54,384 nucleotides of DNA, from assembly GCF_900602065.1 (NCBI RefSeq), contig NZ_UWFN01000386.1, positions 1 to 54,384 of the forward strand, written 5' to 3'. Both the position numbers and the translations under genes were made by a program. The notes beneath the pieces were generated by a model that worked only from the letters and a program-made list of their open reading frames with translations, was not told the DNA's origin and did no database searches. The stretch is from Pseudomonas viridiflava (GTDB lineage Bacteria > Pseudomonadota > Gammaproteobacteria > Pseudomonadales > Pseudomonadaceae). Shown in pieces: positions 1 through 10,538 of this stretch (within the stretch, counting starts at the first letter, position 1; each line of letters starts with the position of its first letter).

Positions 1-3000
1 CATCGGTGGAAGAGGCCGTGGTAATTGCCCGCGACACGCCGCAAGGCAAGCAGCTGGTGGGTTATGTGGTGGTTCATGGCACTGAAGGAAACGACAGCGA
101 AAGCCTGCGCCGTGAACTGCTGGAGCACCTGCCGGAATACATGGTGCCTGCGCAGATTTTAGTGCTGCCCGCCATGCCGCTGTCGCCTAACGGCAAGCTG
201 GACCGCAAGGCCTTGCCGGAGCCTGACTTCAGCCAGCAACAGAAGCAATACCAGGCCCCGCGTGATGAGCGCGAGACCCTGCTGGCAGAGATCTGGCAGT
301 CGGTTCTGGGCATTGAGCGGGTCGGTATCGACGACAACTTCTTCGAGTTGGGCGGCGATTCGATTGTCTCGATTCAGGTGGTCAGCCGTGCCCGTCAGGC
401 TGGTCTGCAACTGAGTCCGAAAGACCTGTTCCTGCACCAGACCCTGAAAGCCCTGGCCGCCGTTGCGCGTCAGGGTGACAGTGTGGCCGTGGTCAACGCA
501 CCGGCCAGCGGCCGCACGCCGTTATTGCCGATCCAGCACTGGTTCTTCGAACAGCAACTGCCACACCGCGCACACTGGAACCAGTCGGTATTGCTTGGTT
601 GCCAGCAAGCACTGGACAGCGCCGTGCTGGAGCGCGCCCTCGGGCACGTCTGCCAACTGCATGATGGCTTGCGCCTGCGTTTCGGCACTGAGCCGAGCAG
701 TGCCGAATATGCCGTCTACGAACACGATCCCGAGCTGCTGTGGATTCGTCAGGCCGCAGATGCCGACGAATTGCTGATGCACTGCGAGGCGGCCCAGCGC
801 AGCCTGGATTTGAGCCAGGGCCCACTGTTGCGTGCGCTGCTGGTGGAATTGGCTGATGGCAGCCAGCGCTTGCTGTTGGTGATTCATCACTTGGTGGTAG
901 ATGGCGTTTCCTGGCGAGTACTGCTGGAAGACCTGCAGACGGCTTACCGGCAACTGGCGAGCGGAGTCAGCGTGCAACTGCCACCGCGCAGCAGCTCGTT
1001 CCAGCAATGGGCCGAGCGGCTGGCGGCCCATGCCCACAGCGCCGAAATGAGCGCCGAACTGAAATACTGGCAGACCAGCCTGCAAGGCCCGAGCGGCGAT
1101 TTGCCTGCACGTGACCCACAGGCCAGCCTGAGCGGACGCCATGCGCGCACGCACAGTGTCGAACTGGATGCCGCGACCACCGCCGCCTTGTTGCAGCAGG
1201 CCCCTGCGGTGTTCCGCACGCAAGTCAACGACCTGCTGCTCACCGCCTTGACCCGCAGCCTGTGCGCCTGGACGGGCGAGACCTCGGCGCTGGTGCAGCT
1301 CGAAGGGCATGGCCGCGAAGCACTGTTTGACGACCTCGATCTAAGCCGCACGGTCGGCTGGTTCACCAGCCTGTTTGCCCTGCGCCTGCACGACAGCGGG
1401 GAGCCGATAGCTACGCTGAAGTCGGTCAAGGAGCAACTGCGTGGCGTACCGCAGCGTGGCGTGGGCTATGGCCTGCTGCGTTACTTGGGTGGAGAAGGGC
1501 AAAGCCTTGCCGCACTGCCGCAGGCACGAGTCACGTTTAACTACCTGGGGCAGTTTGACCACAGTTTTGGCCGCGATGCCTTATTCCAGCCTGCCAGCGA
1601 ACAATCGGGCGCCAACCGTGATGCCGAGGGTGCGCTGAGCAACTGGCTGAGCGTTGACGGCCAGGTCTTTGGCGGCAAGTTGAGCCTGCGCTGGACGTAC
1701 AGCACAGCGATGTTCGATGACACAGCCATCGAGGGATTGGCCCAGTCTTATGTCGAGCAATTGCAGGGTTTGATTGCACTGTGCCTGGAGGAAGGCGCGG
1801 GCGGTGTTACACCGTCTGACTTCCCGTTGGCAGGCGTGGAGCAAACGCAGCTTGATGCCTTGCCGCTGGCCGCTCGGCAAATCGAAGACCTTTATCCGCT
1901 GGCACCGATGCAACAGGGCATGCTGTTCCATGCCTTGTATGAAAACGAGGGTGGGGTTTATGTCAACCAGTTACGCGTCGACATCGACGGTGTTGATGCC
2001 GAGCGCTTCCGTACGGCCTGGCAGGCTGCGTTGGATAGCCACGACAATTTGCGTGCGAGCTTCCTTTGGGAAGGTCTGGCGCAACCGCTGCAATTGATTC
2101 ATCGGCAACTCAAACTGCCGCTGGAAGTGCTCGACTGGCGCCATCGCGACGATCAGGCCAGCGCCCTTGATGCGCTGGCCCAAGCGCAACGCGCCACAGG
2201 TTTTGCCCTTGATCAGCCGCCACTGTTACGGCTGGTGCTGGTGCGGTGTGACGAGCAGCGTCACCAGTTGATCTATACCCATCACCACATCCTCATGGAC
2301 GGCTGGAGCAACGCGCAACTGTTTGCCGAAGTGTTGCAGCGCTACGCCGGGCAAGCCGTCGTAGCCAGTGGTCATTACCGCGATTACATTCAGTGGCTGC
2401 AGGGCCGTGATGCGGCCGCCAGCGAGGCTTTCTGGCAGACGCAACTGGCGGCGCTGGACGCGCCGACCCGCTTGGCAGAATGTGTTCCGCAGAGCACTGC
2501 TCAGGACGGTTTTGGCCAGGTACAACGCTTGTTGACCGTTGAGCAGGGCGCACGCCTGAGTGCGTTTGCCCGTCAGCACAAAGTCACCGTCAACACCGTG
2601 TTGCAGGCGGCCTGGGCGTTGCTGCTGCAGCGCTACAGTGGCCAGTCCACTGTGGTCTTTGGCGCGACCGTGGCCGGGCGTCCGGCTGAGCTGGCGGGGA
2701 TCGAGCAACAATTGGGCCTGTTCATCAACAGCCTGCCAGTGGTGGTCAGCCCGCGCGCCGAACAGCCATTGGCAGATTACCTGCAAGCTTTGCAGGTACA
2801 GAATCTGCAACTGCGTGAACACGAACACACGCCGCTGAGCAGCATCCAGCGCGCCTTTGCACAGGGCGGCGAGGCGCTGTTCGACAGCCTGCTGGTATTC
2901 GAAAACTACCCGGTTGCCGAGGCCTTGCGTCAGGCTCCGGGTGGTTTGAGTTTTTCCGGCATGCAGGCGCAGGAAAACACCAACTACCCGTTGACGCTGA

Positions 3001-6000
3001 TGGTTGCTCAGGGCGAGCGACTGCGCTTGAACTTTGACTACCGTTGCAGCCATTTCCACACGGACACCGTGCAAAGCATCGGCGACCAACTGTTGCACCT
3101 GCTTTGGCAGTTCTGTGCCGACGGTCGCCAGCCGCTGGGTGAAATCGGCTTGCTGGACAGCAGCGCACGTCAGCGCGTGCTGCGTGATTTCAACGCCAGC
3201 GCCATGGACTATCCGCGTCAGGCCTGCCTGCATCAGTTGATCGAGCAACAGGCTGCGCTCAATCCTCAGGCGCTGGCACTGGACGACGGCAATGCCCAGC
3301 TCAGCCACGCGCAGTTGAATGCGCGGGCCAATCGTCTGGCCCGCTGGTTGCGTGCTCAGGGTGCAGGCCCGAATTGCGCGGTCGGCGTTGCACTGGAACG
3401 TACCGTGCAGTTGCCGGTGGCGTTGCTGGCGGTGCTCAAGGCTGGCGCTGCGTATGTGCCGCTGGACCCTGAGTTCCCTGCCGAGCGTCTGGCGCACATG
3501 CTGGCCGACAGCGAAGTGCGCTTGCTGTTGACCCAAGAGCATTTGTTGAGCGAACTGCCGGACAGCCAGGCGCAGGTGTTCTGCCTGGACCGCGACTGGT
3601 CGCAGCTGGACAGTCTGGCCGAGCACGACCTGCGCCCGGACGAATTGCAACGGCCAGTGAACATCGACGACCTGGCGTATGTGATCTACACCTCCGGTTC
3701 CACGGGCAAGCCCAAAGGCGTGGCCGTGCGTCATGGCGGGGTGGTCAACTTCATGTCAAGCATGGCCCGTGAACCGGGCCTGATGGGCCGCGACCGGGTT
3801 CTGGCGCTGACTTCGCTGTCCTTCGATATTTTCGCCCTGGAGCTGTACCTGCCGTTGCTGGTGGGTGGCAGCGTGCAACTGGTGGACCGTGATTGCGCCC
3901 GAGACCCGGCGCGGTTGCTGGCCACCGTGCTGGAAAAAGGCGTGACAGTGATTCAGGCGACGCCGTCAACCTGGACGCTGCTCAGCGCCCATGAGGATTT
4001 TTCGCGCCTGCAGGGTTGCCGTTTCTTCTGCGGTGGTGAGGCGCTGTCAGTCGAGTTGGCAGCGGTGCTCAGTGCCCAGGCGGATGAACTGTGGAACCTT
4101 TACGGCCCGACCGAAACCACCATCTGGTCAGCGGCCTGGCATATTCCTCGCGGCGGTCGGGCGTTGCTCGGCAAGCCGATTGCCAACACCCGGCTATACG
4201 TCCTGGACGCGGCGCTGCAACCGCTGCCAGCGGGTGTTCCCGGGGAACTCTACATTGCCGGTGACGGCCTGGCGCGTGGTTATCACGCACGGCCGGGGCT
4301 GACTGCCGAGCGCTTTGTAGCAGATCCGTTCAACGCGCAGGGCGGTTGCATGTACCGCACCGGTGATCTGGCGCGCTGGAGTCAGGACGGTGTGCTGGAG
4401 TATTTCGGGCGTATCGACCATCAGGTCAAGGTGCGTGGTTTCCGTATCGAACTGGGCGAAATCGAGTCGTGCCTGCTGGCGTGCGCCGGGGTGCGTGAAG
4501 CGGTAGTGATTGCCCGCGAAACCCCATTGGGCAAGCAACTGCTGGGCTACGTCGTCGCTGACGGCGAAGCCGCTGTCGGGCCCGAAGAGCTGCGCGCTGA
4601 GTTGCAGGCCCAATTGCCGGACTACATGGTGCCTGCACAGGTGATGGTGTTGACACGCATGCCACTGACGCCGAATGGCAAGCTCGACCGCAAGGCCTTG
4701 CCAGACCCGGATTTCAGCAGCTTGCAACAGCGTTATCAGGCGCCGCGCAGCGAGCTGGAACAGCGTTTGGCCACGCTGTGGCAGCAGGTGCTGGGGCTGC
4801 AACAGGTCGGCATCGACGACAACTTTTTCGAGTTGGGCGGCGACTCCATCGTGTCTATCCAGTTGGCTGGCCGCGCACGTCAGGCCGGGCTGCAACTCAG
4901 CCCGCGGCAACTGTTTGAGCACCCAACCGTCGCGCAACTGGCGCAGGTGATCACTGCTGTGGGCGTGCCTGTAACCAGCAGCGTCAGCGACTCGACGGCT
5001 GCACAAACGGGGCACTTCCCGCTGGCGCGTCTGGACGCTGGGCAGATCGAGAAGCTGGGACTGGACCTGACTCAGGTCGAAAACCTTTACCCGCTGTCAC
5101 CCATGCAGCAGGGCATGCTGTTCCATGCGCTGGACAATCCGGGATCCGGTCTGTACGTCAATCAGATCAGCGTGCCGGTAGAAGGCCTCGACAGCACGCG
5201 CTTCGCCCAGGCCTGGCGTCGCGCCGTGGCTCGCCACGACACGCTGCGCAGTGGTTTCATCTGGCAAAGCGGCCTGCGTGAACCGTTGCAGGTGGTGTAT
5301 GCCACGGCCCCGGCGCAGTTGCGCCTGCGTGACGATGTGCAGGATATCGTCGCCTTTGCCGAAGCGGATCGTCTGGAAGGTTTCGATCTGGCCCAGCCGC
5401 CACTGCAACGCCTGACCCTGATTGATCTGGGCGAGGGTCGCCAGCATTTGATCTGGACCACTCATCACTTGCTGATGGACGGCTGGAGCGGCGCGCAACT
5501 GATCAAAGAGGTGCTGCAACTGTATGCAGGCGCCGAATTGCCAGCGGTCAGTGCGCGTTATGCGGACTACATCGGTTGGCTGCAACGCCAGGATGGTGTG
5601 GCAGCCGAAGCGTTCTGGCGTGCCCGCCTGGCCCAGGTGCAACAACCGACATTGCTTGCCGACAGCCTGTCGCGCCCGGCCGAAGGTGAGGGGCACGGCC
5701 TGAGTTACAGCCATTACGATGCGACGGCCACCGAGCGCTTGAAAACCTATGCGCGCAGCCAGCGCATCACCCTCAACACCTTGCTGCAAAGTGCCTGGCT
5801 GCTGCTGTTGCAGCGTTATACCGGGCAGCAACAGGTGGTGTTCGGTGCCACGGTGGCCGGGCGCCCGGCACAACTGCCGGGTATCGACAGCCTGCTCGGG
5901 CTGTTCATCAATACCTTGCCGATTGCCCAGGCCCCCAAGGCTCAGGATGATTTGGGCGAATGGCTGCGTCAGCTTCAGGCTTACAACGCCGAAGTACGCG

Positions 6001-9000
6001 AATTTGAACACACGCCGCTGTATGACATTCAGCGTTGGGCCGGACACAGCGGTCAGGCCTTGTTTGACAGCATCATCGTGTTCGAGAACTACCCGGTAGA
6101 CGAGGCACTGCGCCGTGGTGCCGGTAACGGCCCGCGCTTTGGCGAGCTGAGCCTGAAAGACGTGACCAACGTGCCGATGGACCTGGCCATACGTGTGGGT
6201 GAAGGCCTGGAGATTGAGTACCAGTATCTGCGCAGCCATTTCGACGCGGTGGCGGTCGAGCGGATTCGCGGCAACATGGAGCAGATACTCGACGCCATGG
6301 TCGCTGGTCAGGCGCGCTTCATTGGCGATCTACAATGCCTGTCCGAGGCTGATCGTAGCGCCTTGAGCAATTGCCGTGGCCCGCATCAGGCTCGCTTGCC
6401 GGCGCCGCCGGTGCATCTGGCGATTGCAGATCAGGCGCGCTTGCGTCCGTCGGCCACTGCCTTGCTGTGCGGCACCGAACAGCTTGAGTACGCCGCGCTG
6501 GAGTCTGGCTCCAATCAATTGGCGCATCATTTGATCAGCCTGGGTATCGGGCCGGAAGTGCGGGTCGGCGTGGTGCTGCCTCGCGGGGTTGCGATTCCGC
6601 TGGCACTGCTGGCGGTGCTCAAATCGGGCGGGGCTTACGTGCCGCTCGACGCGGATTACCCGCGTGAGCGTCTGGCGTTCCAGATGGCCGATGCCGGAAT
6701 TGCGTTGCTGATTACTGACAGCCGACTGCGTGAGCGCTTGCCGCTGCCCGACGGCGTGCTGTGTCTGGAGCTCGACACGCTGGATCTGAGCACCGAACGC
6801 AGCGATTTGCCGTCGGTAAAGCTGGAGCCTGAAAACCTCGCGTACATCATTTACACCTCAGGCTCCACGGGTCAGCCCAAGGGCGTCAGCGTGGCCCACG
6901 GCCCGTTGGCGATGCATTGCGCGGCGATTGGCGAGCTATACGAAATGGACAGCTCGACCCGCGAGCTGCACTTCATGTCGTTCGCGTTCGACGGTGCTCA
7001 CGAGCGCTGGCTGACCACACTGGTACACGGTGGCAGTCTGGTGCTGCGTGGTGAAGAGTTGTGGACACCGGAGCAGGTCTACACGGTACTGCACGAGCAG
7101 CGCATTGATGTGGCTGCCTTCCCGCCGGCTTATCTGCAACAACTGGCCGAGCACGCCCTGCGTGACGGTAATCCGCCGCCGGTGCGGATCTACTGCTTCG
7201 GTGGTGATGCTGTGCCAAACGCGAGCTTTGAACTGGCCAAAAAGGCGCTGCGTCCACAGTGCATCACCAACGGTTACGGGCCAACCGAAACGGTGGTGAC
7301 ACCGCTGCTCTGGAAAGCCGACGCAAACACGGCTTGCGAAGCCGCGTATGCGCCAATCGGTAAAAGCGTTGGCGCACGTCAACTGCATATCCTCGATCCG
7401 GACCTGCGCCCGGTGCCATTAGGTGTGGCGGGTGAGCTGTACATCGGTGGCGAAGGCTTGGCTCGCGGTTACCATCAGCGTCCTGACTTGACTGCCGAGC
7501 GTTTCGTGGCTGACCCGTTCAGCACAGACGGCGGCCGCTTGTACCGCACAGGCGATCTGGTGCGTGGCCGCGTCGATGGCGTCATTGACTATGTCGGGCG
7601 TATCGATCATCAGGTAAAAATTCGCGGGTTCCGTATCGAACTCGGGGAAATCGAAGCGCGTCTGCAGGAGCACCCGCAGGTTCGTGAAGCGCTGGTCGTC
7701 GCCCGCGACGGCCATAGCGGCAAGCAACTGATCGGCTATGTGGTCAACCACCCAGGCGTTGCGCTGAGTGGCGACGACTTGCGTGCATACCTGCGCGCAC
7801 GGCTGCCGGACTACATGGTGCCGGTACAGGTCATGCTGCTTGAGCGCATGCCGTTATCGCCTGCCGGCAAGCTCGACCGCAAGGCGCTTCCGGAGCCGCA
7901 ATGGAACAGCGGCACCTCGTATGTCGCACCGCGTAATGCCACTGAGCAGGTTCTGGCCGCGATCTGGCAAGACGTGCTGCAGGTTGAGCAAGTCGGCATT
8001 CACGATAACTTCTTCGATTTGGGTGGCGACTCGATTCTCAGTCTGCAAGTAATTTCCCGGGTGCGTCAGGCCGAAGGGCTGGGGCTTGAGATCCGTCTGC
8101 GTGATCTTCTGCAATACCAGACCATTGCCGGTTTGCTGGAACGCGCCCAGGAGAGCACCGAAACGGATGCTGCCGAGCCACAGGCGGTGGCCGAAAGTGT
8201 CGGTGATGAAGCGTTCGGGCTGATCCCGATTCAGCAATGGTTGTTCGAGCAGGACCTGCAAGCACCTGAGCACTTCAACCAGGCGATCCTCTTGCAGTGC
8301 CGCGAACCGCTGGACGTGGTGCATCTGGCTGCGGCGTTGCAAGCGATACTCAGCGAGCATGCCAGCCTGCGCCTGGCGTTTGTTCGCGGCAACGATGGCC
8401 AGTGGCGCCAGCGCTACTGCGAACTGAGCGAACTGCAGGACGGACTGCGCGCCGACCCGGTGTTGTGGCTGCGTGACGCACTGGACAGCGAGGCCGCGCT
8501 GGCGATTGCCAACCAGGCCCAGCGCAGTCTGGACATTACCAACGGACGTTTGCTGCGGGCGGTTTACAGTGAGTTGGCCGACGGCAGTCAACGGCTGTTG
8601 CTGGTGGCTCACCACTTGGGTATCGACGGTGTCTCGTGGCGGATCCTGCTTGAAGACCTGCAACAGGCTTACACACAGCTGTGTAACGGCCAGGAGCCGC
8701 GCTTCAGTGCGCGTACCAGCAGCTATCGGGCCTGGGCGCAAAGTTTGCGCGAGTATGCTGCGCATCCGCGTCTGCTGGCCGAGCTGCCGTACTGGTTGCA
8801 GCAAACCGAGCCTGCGGGCCTGGGCGAGCCGCCGCAGGACAACCCGCGTGGCAGCCAGCGTGTAGCGCATATGCAACAGGTGCAGTTACGCCTGGACCGC
8901 GACCTGACGGCGCAATTGCTGAAAGTTGCACCCGAGGCGTACCGCACCCAGATCAACGATTTGCTGCTCACGGCGCTGGGCCGCGTGCTGTGTCGCTTCA

Positions 9001-9560
9001 GTGACAGCGAGTCGGTGTTGCTCGGTCTTGAGGGCCATGGCCGCGAGGACATTTTCGAAGGCCTGGATCACAGTCGCACGCTTGGCTGGTTCACCAGTCT
9101 GTTCCCGTTGCGCCTGACGCCGGGGCAGGGCGGTTATGCCGAGTCGGTTGTTGCCACTCGCGAGCAACTGCGCGCGGTGCCTGATAAAGGTATCGGGCAT
9201 GGCGTGCTGCGTTACCTGGGTGATGCCCAGACCCGCCGCTTGCTGGCAGACAGGGTGCAACCGCGTGTGACCTTCAACTACCTGGGGCAATTCGACCAGA
9301 GCTTTGATGACAAGGCGCTGTTTGCGCCGCTGCAAGAGCGCCCCGGCGATGCATATGCCGCCAGTGCACCACTGAACAATTGGCTGGAGATCATCGGTCA
9401 GGTTTACGACGGTGAGCTGGCATTACGTTGTCTGTTCAGTAGTCGGGTGTTCCGCACCACGACCGTCGAACAACTGATGGCGTTGTACCGCCAGGAACTG
9501 CAAGGCCTGATCCAGCACTGTTGCGCACAGGTCGCTGAACGCGAGCAGATGCCGGTATGA
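1..9560 (+). CDS. Non-ribosomal peptide synthetase, 3' part (A tail-PCP-E / C-A-PCP / C-A-PCP-E)
   Basis: Cytoplasmic assembly-line enzyme, open at the window edge; residues are counted from the codon at base 6. Order: end of an A domain (A10 NGKLDRKAL near 61), PCP (GGDSI, Ser119), epimerase (HHLVVDG from 294); C domain (HHHILMDG from 758), A domain (TSGSTGKPKG near 1229, NGKLDRKAL near 1557), PCP (Ser1614); C domain (HHLLMDG near 1820), A domain (TSGSTGQPKG near 2284), PCP (Ser2676), terminal epimerase (HHLGIDG near 2869). My reading of the substrate-pocket residues by alignment with GrsA is D-I-L-Q-F-G-L-I-W for the first complete A domain, close to glycine codes, and D-G-E-A-C-G-G-V-T for the second, which from memory resembles hydroxyornithine codes of pyoverdine synthetases. 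The protein ends in an E domain with no thioesterase or reductase. The neighbouring PvdA-type hydroxylase fits a hydroxamate siderophore product. Confidence 0.95.
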   Translation, partial: SVEEAVVIARDTPQGKQLVGYVVVHGTEGNDSESLRRELLEHLPEYMVPAQILVLPAMPLSPNGKLDRKALPEPDFSQQQKQYQAPRDERETLLAEIWQSVLGIERVGIDDNFFELGGDSIVSIQVVSRARQAGLQLSPKDLFLHQTLKALAAVARQGDSVAVVNAPASGRTPLLPIQHWFFEQQLPHRAHWNQSVLLGCQQALDSAVLERALGHVCQLHDGLRLRFGTEPSSAEYAVYEHDPELLWIRQAADADELLMHCEAAQRSLDLSQGPLLRALLVELADGSQRLLLVIHHLVVDGVSWRVLLEDLQTAYRQLASGVSVQLPPRSSSFQQWAERLAAHAHSAEMSAELKYWQTSLQGPSGDLPARDPQASLSGRHARTHSVELDAATTAALLQQAPAVFRTQVNDLLLTALTRSLCAWTGETSALVQLEGHGREALFDDLDLSRTVGWFTSLFALRLHDSGEPIATLKSVKEQLRGVPQRGVGYGLLRYLGGEGQSLAALPQARVTFNYLGQFDHSFGRDALFQPASEQSGANRDAEGALSNWLSVDGQVFGGKLSLRWTYSTAMFDDTAIEGLAQSYVEQLQGLIALCLEEGAGGVTPSDFPLAGVEQTQLDALPLAARQIEDLYPLAPMQQGMLFHALYENEGGVYVNQLRVDIDGVDAERFRTAWQAALDSHDNLRASFLWEGLAQPLQLIHRQLKLPLEVLDWRHRDDQASALDALAQAQRATGFALDQPPLLRLVLVRCDEQRHQLIYTHHHILMDGWSNAQLFAEVLQRYAGQAVVASGHYRDYIQWLQGRDAAASEAFWQTQLAALDAPTRLAECVPQSTAQDGFGQVQRLLTVEQGARLSAFARQHKVTVNTVLQAAWALLLQRYSGQSTVVFGATVAGRPAELAGIEQQLGLFINSLPVVVSPRAEQPLADYLQALQVQNLQLREHEHTPLSSIQRAFAQGGEALFDSLLVFENYPVAEALRQAPGGLSFSGMQAQENTNYPLTLMVAQGERLRLNFDYRCSHFHTDTVQSIGDQLLHLLWQFCADGRQPLGEIGLLDSSARQRVLRDFNASAMDYPRQACLHQLIEQQAALNPQALALDDGNAQLSHAQLNARANRLARWLRAQGAGPNCAVGVALERTVQLPVALLAVLKAGAAYVPLDPEFPAERLAHMLADSEVRLLLTQEHLLSELPDSQAQVFCLDRDWSQLDSLAEHDLRPDELQRPVNIDDLAYVIYTSGSTGKPKGVAVRHGGVVNFMSSMAREPGLMGRDRVLALTSLSFDIFALELYLPLLVGGSVQLVDRDCARDPARLLATVLEKGVTVIQATPSTWTLLSAHEDFSRLQGCRFFCGGEALSVELAAVLSAQADELWNLYGPTETTIWSAAWHIPRGGRALLGKPIANTRLYVLDAALQPLPAGVPGELYIAGDGLARGYHARPGLTAERFVADPFNAQGGCMYRTGDLARWSQDGVLEYFGRIDHQVKVRGFRIELGEIESCLLACAGVREAVVIARETPLGKQLLGYVVADGEAAVGPEELRAELQAQLPDYMVPAQVMVLTRMPLTPNGKLDRKALPDPDFSSLQQRYQAPRSELEQRLATLWQQVLGLQQVGIDDNFFELGGDSIVSIQLAGRARQAGLQLSPRQLFEHPTVAQLAQVITAVGVPVTSSVSDSTAAQTGHFPLARLDAGQIEKLGLDLTQVENLYPLSPMQQGMLFHALDNPGSGLYVNQISVPVEGLDSTRFAQAWRRAVARHDTLRSGFIWQSGLREPLQVVYATAPAQLRLRDDVQDIVAFAEADRLEGFDLAQPPLQRLTLIDLGEGRQHLIWTTHHLLMDGWSGAQLIKEVLQLYAGAELPAVSARYADYIGWLQRQDGVAAEAFWRARLAQVQQPTLLADSLSRPAEGEGHGLSYSHYDATATERLKTYARSQRITLNTLLQSAWLLLLQRYTGQQQVVFGATVAGRPAQLPGIDSLLGLFINTLPIAQAPKAQDDLGEWLRQLQAYNAEVREFEHTPLYDIQRWAGHSGQALFDSIIVFENYPVDEALRRGAGNGPRFGELSLKDVTNVPMDLAIRVGEGLEIEYQYLRSHFDAVAVERIRGNMEQILDAMVAGQARFIGDLQCLSEADRSALSNCRGPHQARLPAPPVHLAIADQARLRPSATALLCGTEQLEYAALESGSNQLAHHLISLGIGPEVRVGVVLPRGVAIPLALLAVLKSGGAYVPLDADYPRERLAFQMADAGIALLITDSRLRERLPLPDGVLCLELDTLDLSTERSDLPSVKLEPENLAYIIYTSGSTGQPKGVSVAHGPLAMHCAAIGELYEMDSSTRELHFMSFAFDGAHERWLTTLVHGGSLVLRGEELWTPEQVYTVLHEQRIDVAAFPPAYLQQLAEHALRDGNPPPVRIYCFGGDAVPNASFELAKKALRPQCITNGYGPTETVVTPLLWKADANTACEAAYAPIGKSVGARQLHILDPDLRPVPLGVAGELYIGGEGLARGYHQRPDLTAERFVADPFSTDGGRLYRTGDLVRGRVDGVIDYVGRIDHQVKIRGFRIELGEIEARLQEHPQVREALVVARDGHSGKQLIGYVVNHPGVALSGDDLRAYLRARLPDYMVPVQVMLLERMPLSPAGKLDRKALPEPQWNSGTSYVAPRNATEQVLAAIWQDVLQVEQVGIHDNFFDLGGDSILSLQVISRVRQAEGLGLEIRLRDLLQYQTIAGLLERAQESTETDAAEPQAVAESVGDEAFGLIPIQQWLFEQDLQAPEHFNQAILLQCREPLDVVHLAAALQAILSEHASLRLAFVRGNDGQWRQRYCELSELQDGLRADPVLWLRDALDSEAALAIANQAQRSLDITNGRLLRAVYSELADGSQRLLLVAHHLGIDGVSWRILLEDLQQAYTQLCNGQEPRFSARTSSYRAWAQSLREYAAHPRLLAELPYWLQQTEPAGLGEPPQDNPRGSQRVAHMQQVQLRLDRDLTAQLLKVAPEAYRTQINDLLLTALGRVLCRFSDSESVLLGLEGHGREDIFEGLDHSRTLGWFTSLFPLRLTPGQGGYAESVVATREQLRAVPDKGIGHGVLRYLGDAQTRRLLADRVQPRVTFNYLGQFDQSFDDKALFAPLQERPGDAYAASAPLNNWLEIIGQVYDGELALRCLFSSRVFRTTTVEQLMALYRQELQGLIQHCCAQVAEREQMPV

Positions 9561-9586
9561 GCCGGTCACTAGTTAACGAGGTGAGT

Positions 9587-10531
9587 ATGTTGCACCCGGA
9601 TATTTCTGCCTTTCTCGATATGGTTGACGACGGCCGCCAGGCCGGACGTCCGGCGCTTCATGAGCTGAGCGTCGCGCAGGCGCGGGAAGAGTTCGAAGCC
9701 TCTTCGCAGGCGCTCAAGGCCAGTGCGCCGCTGATGCCGGTCGAGCATTTGCTGTTGCCTGGGCGGCAAGGGCATGAGTTGCCAGCGCGTCTGTACCAAC
9801 CGGTGTCCGACGCGCCTGCACTCAGGCCGGTGTTGCTGTATCTGCATGGGGGCGGTTACACGGTGGGCAGTCTGGATTCTCACGACGGTCTGTGCCGTTC
9901 GCTGGCCCAGGCCTGTGGCTGTGCGGTGCTTGCACTGGGTTACCGGCTGGCGCCTCAAGCGCCATTCCCGGCAGCGGTGGATGACACCCGCGACGCCTGG
10001 GACTGGCTGCAAAAGAATGCCGCGTCTTACGGCCTCGACGTGCAGCGCATTGCTGTCGCCGGTGACAGTGCCGGGGCCACTCTAGCCAGTGTGCTGGCCG
10101 CCCAATTGGCCAGCGAGGGCGGGCCGCAGCCGCGAGCGCAGTTGCTGTTCTATCCGGCAACTGACGCAACCCGGCGCAGCGAATCTCAAGAGCTGTTTGC
10201 GGAAGGTTATTTGCTGGAAACCGCCAGCCTGGACTGGTTCTATCACCACTACGCAGCGGATCTGGCACAGCGTCATGACTGGCGTTGTTCACCGCTGTAT
10301 GCGGCTGATGCATTGCGCGGCAGTGCGCCTGCCTTGCTGTATGCCGCGCAATACGACCCGCTGCTGGACGAGGGTCTGGCCTATGCCGAGGCGCTACGTG
10401 AACAGGGCGTCTCGGTGCACGCGCAGCTGTGTCATGGCATGACCCATGACTTTCTGAGGATGGGCGGGCTGGTGCCCGAAGTGGACAGCTACTTCCGGCA
10501 AGCGGCGCAGTTTCTCTCGCGTCACTGGTAA
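9587..10531 (+). CDS. Alpha/beta-hydrolase, hormone-sensitive-lipase family esterase
   Basis: A 314-aa protein with the HSL-family oxyanion motif HGGG (in LYLHGGGYTVGS), the nucleophile elbow GDSAG, an acid in YDPLLDEG and a late His in HGMTHDF, so the catalytic triad looks complete. No signal peptide is visible, so it should be cytoplasmic. I chose the ATG at 9587 because GAGG lies six bases upstream and the protein then starts MLHPDISAF; an earlier ATG at 9557 would overlap the NRPS stop as ATGA. It lies directly behind an NRPS gene that lacks a thioesterase. Possible roles are release or editing of the peptide, or hydrolysis of the ferri-siderophore. The role is inferred; the family assignment is firm. 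Confidence 0.85.
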   Translation: MLHPDISAFLDMVDDGRQAGRPALHELSVAQAREEFEASSQALKASAPLMPVEHLLLPGRQGHELPARLYQPVSDAPALRPVLLYLHGGGYTVGSLDSHDGLCRSLAQACGCAVLALGYRLAPQAPFPAAVDDTRDAWDWLQKNAASYGLDVQRIAVAGDSAGATLASVLAAQLASEGGPQPRAQLLFYPATDATRRSESQELFAEGYLLETASLDWFYHHYAADLAQRHDWRCSPLYAADALRGSAPALLYAAQYDPLLDEGLAYAEALREQGVSVHAQLCHGMTHDFLRMGGLVPEVDSYFRQAAQFLSRHW

Positions 10532-10538
10532 ACATCGA

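Noticed and set aside
2226..3734. Long antisense frame opposite the NRPS gene (502 codons), and similar ones elsewhere
   Set aside because: Codon bias of the GC-rich sense gene keeps the opposite strand open; the translation has no domain pattern and the NRPS motifs on the plus strand explain the region.
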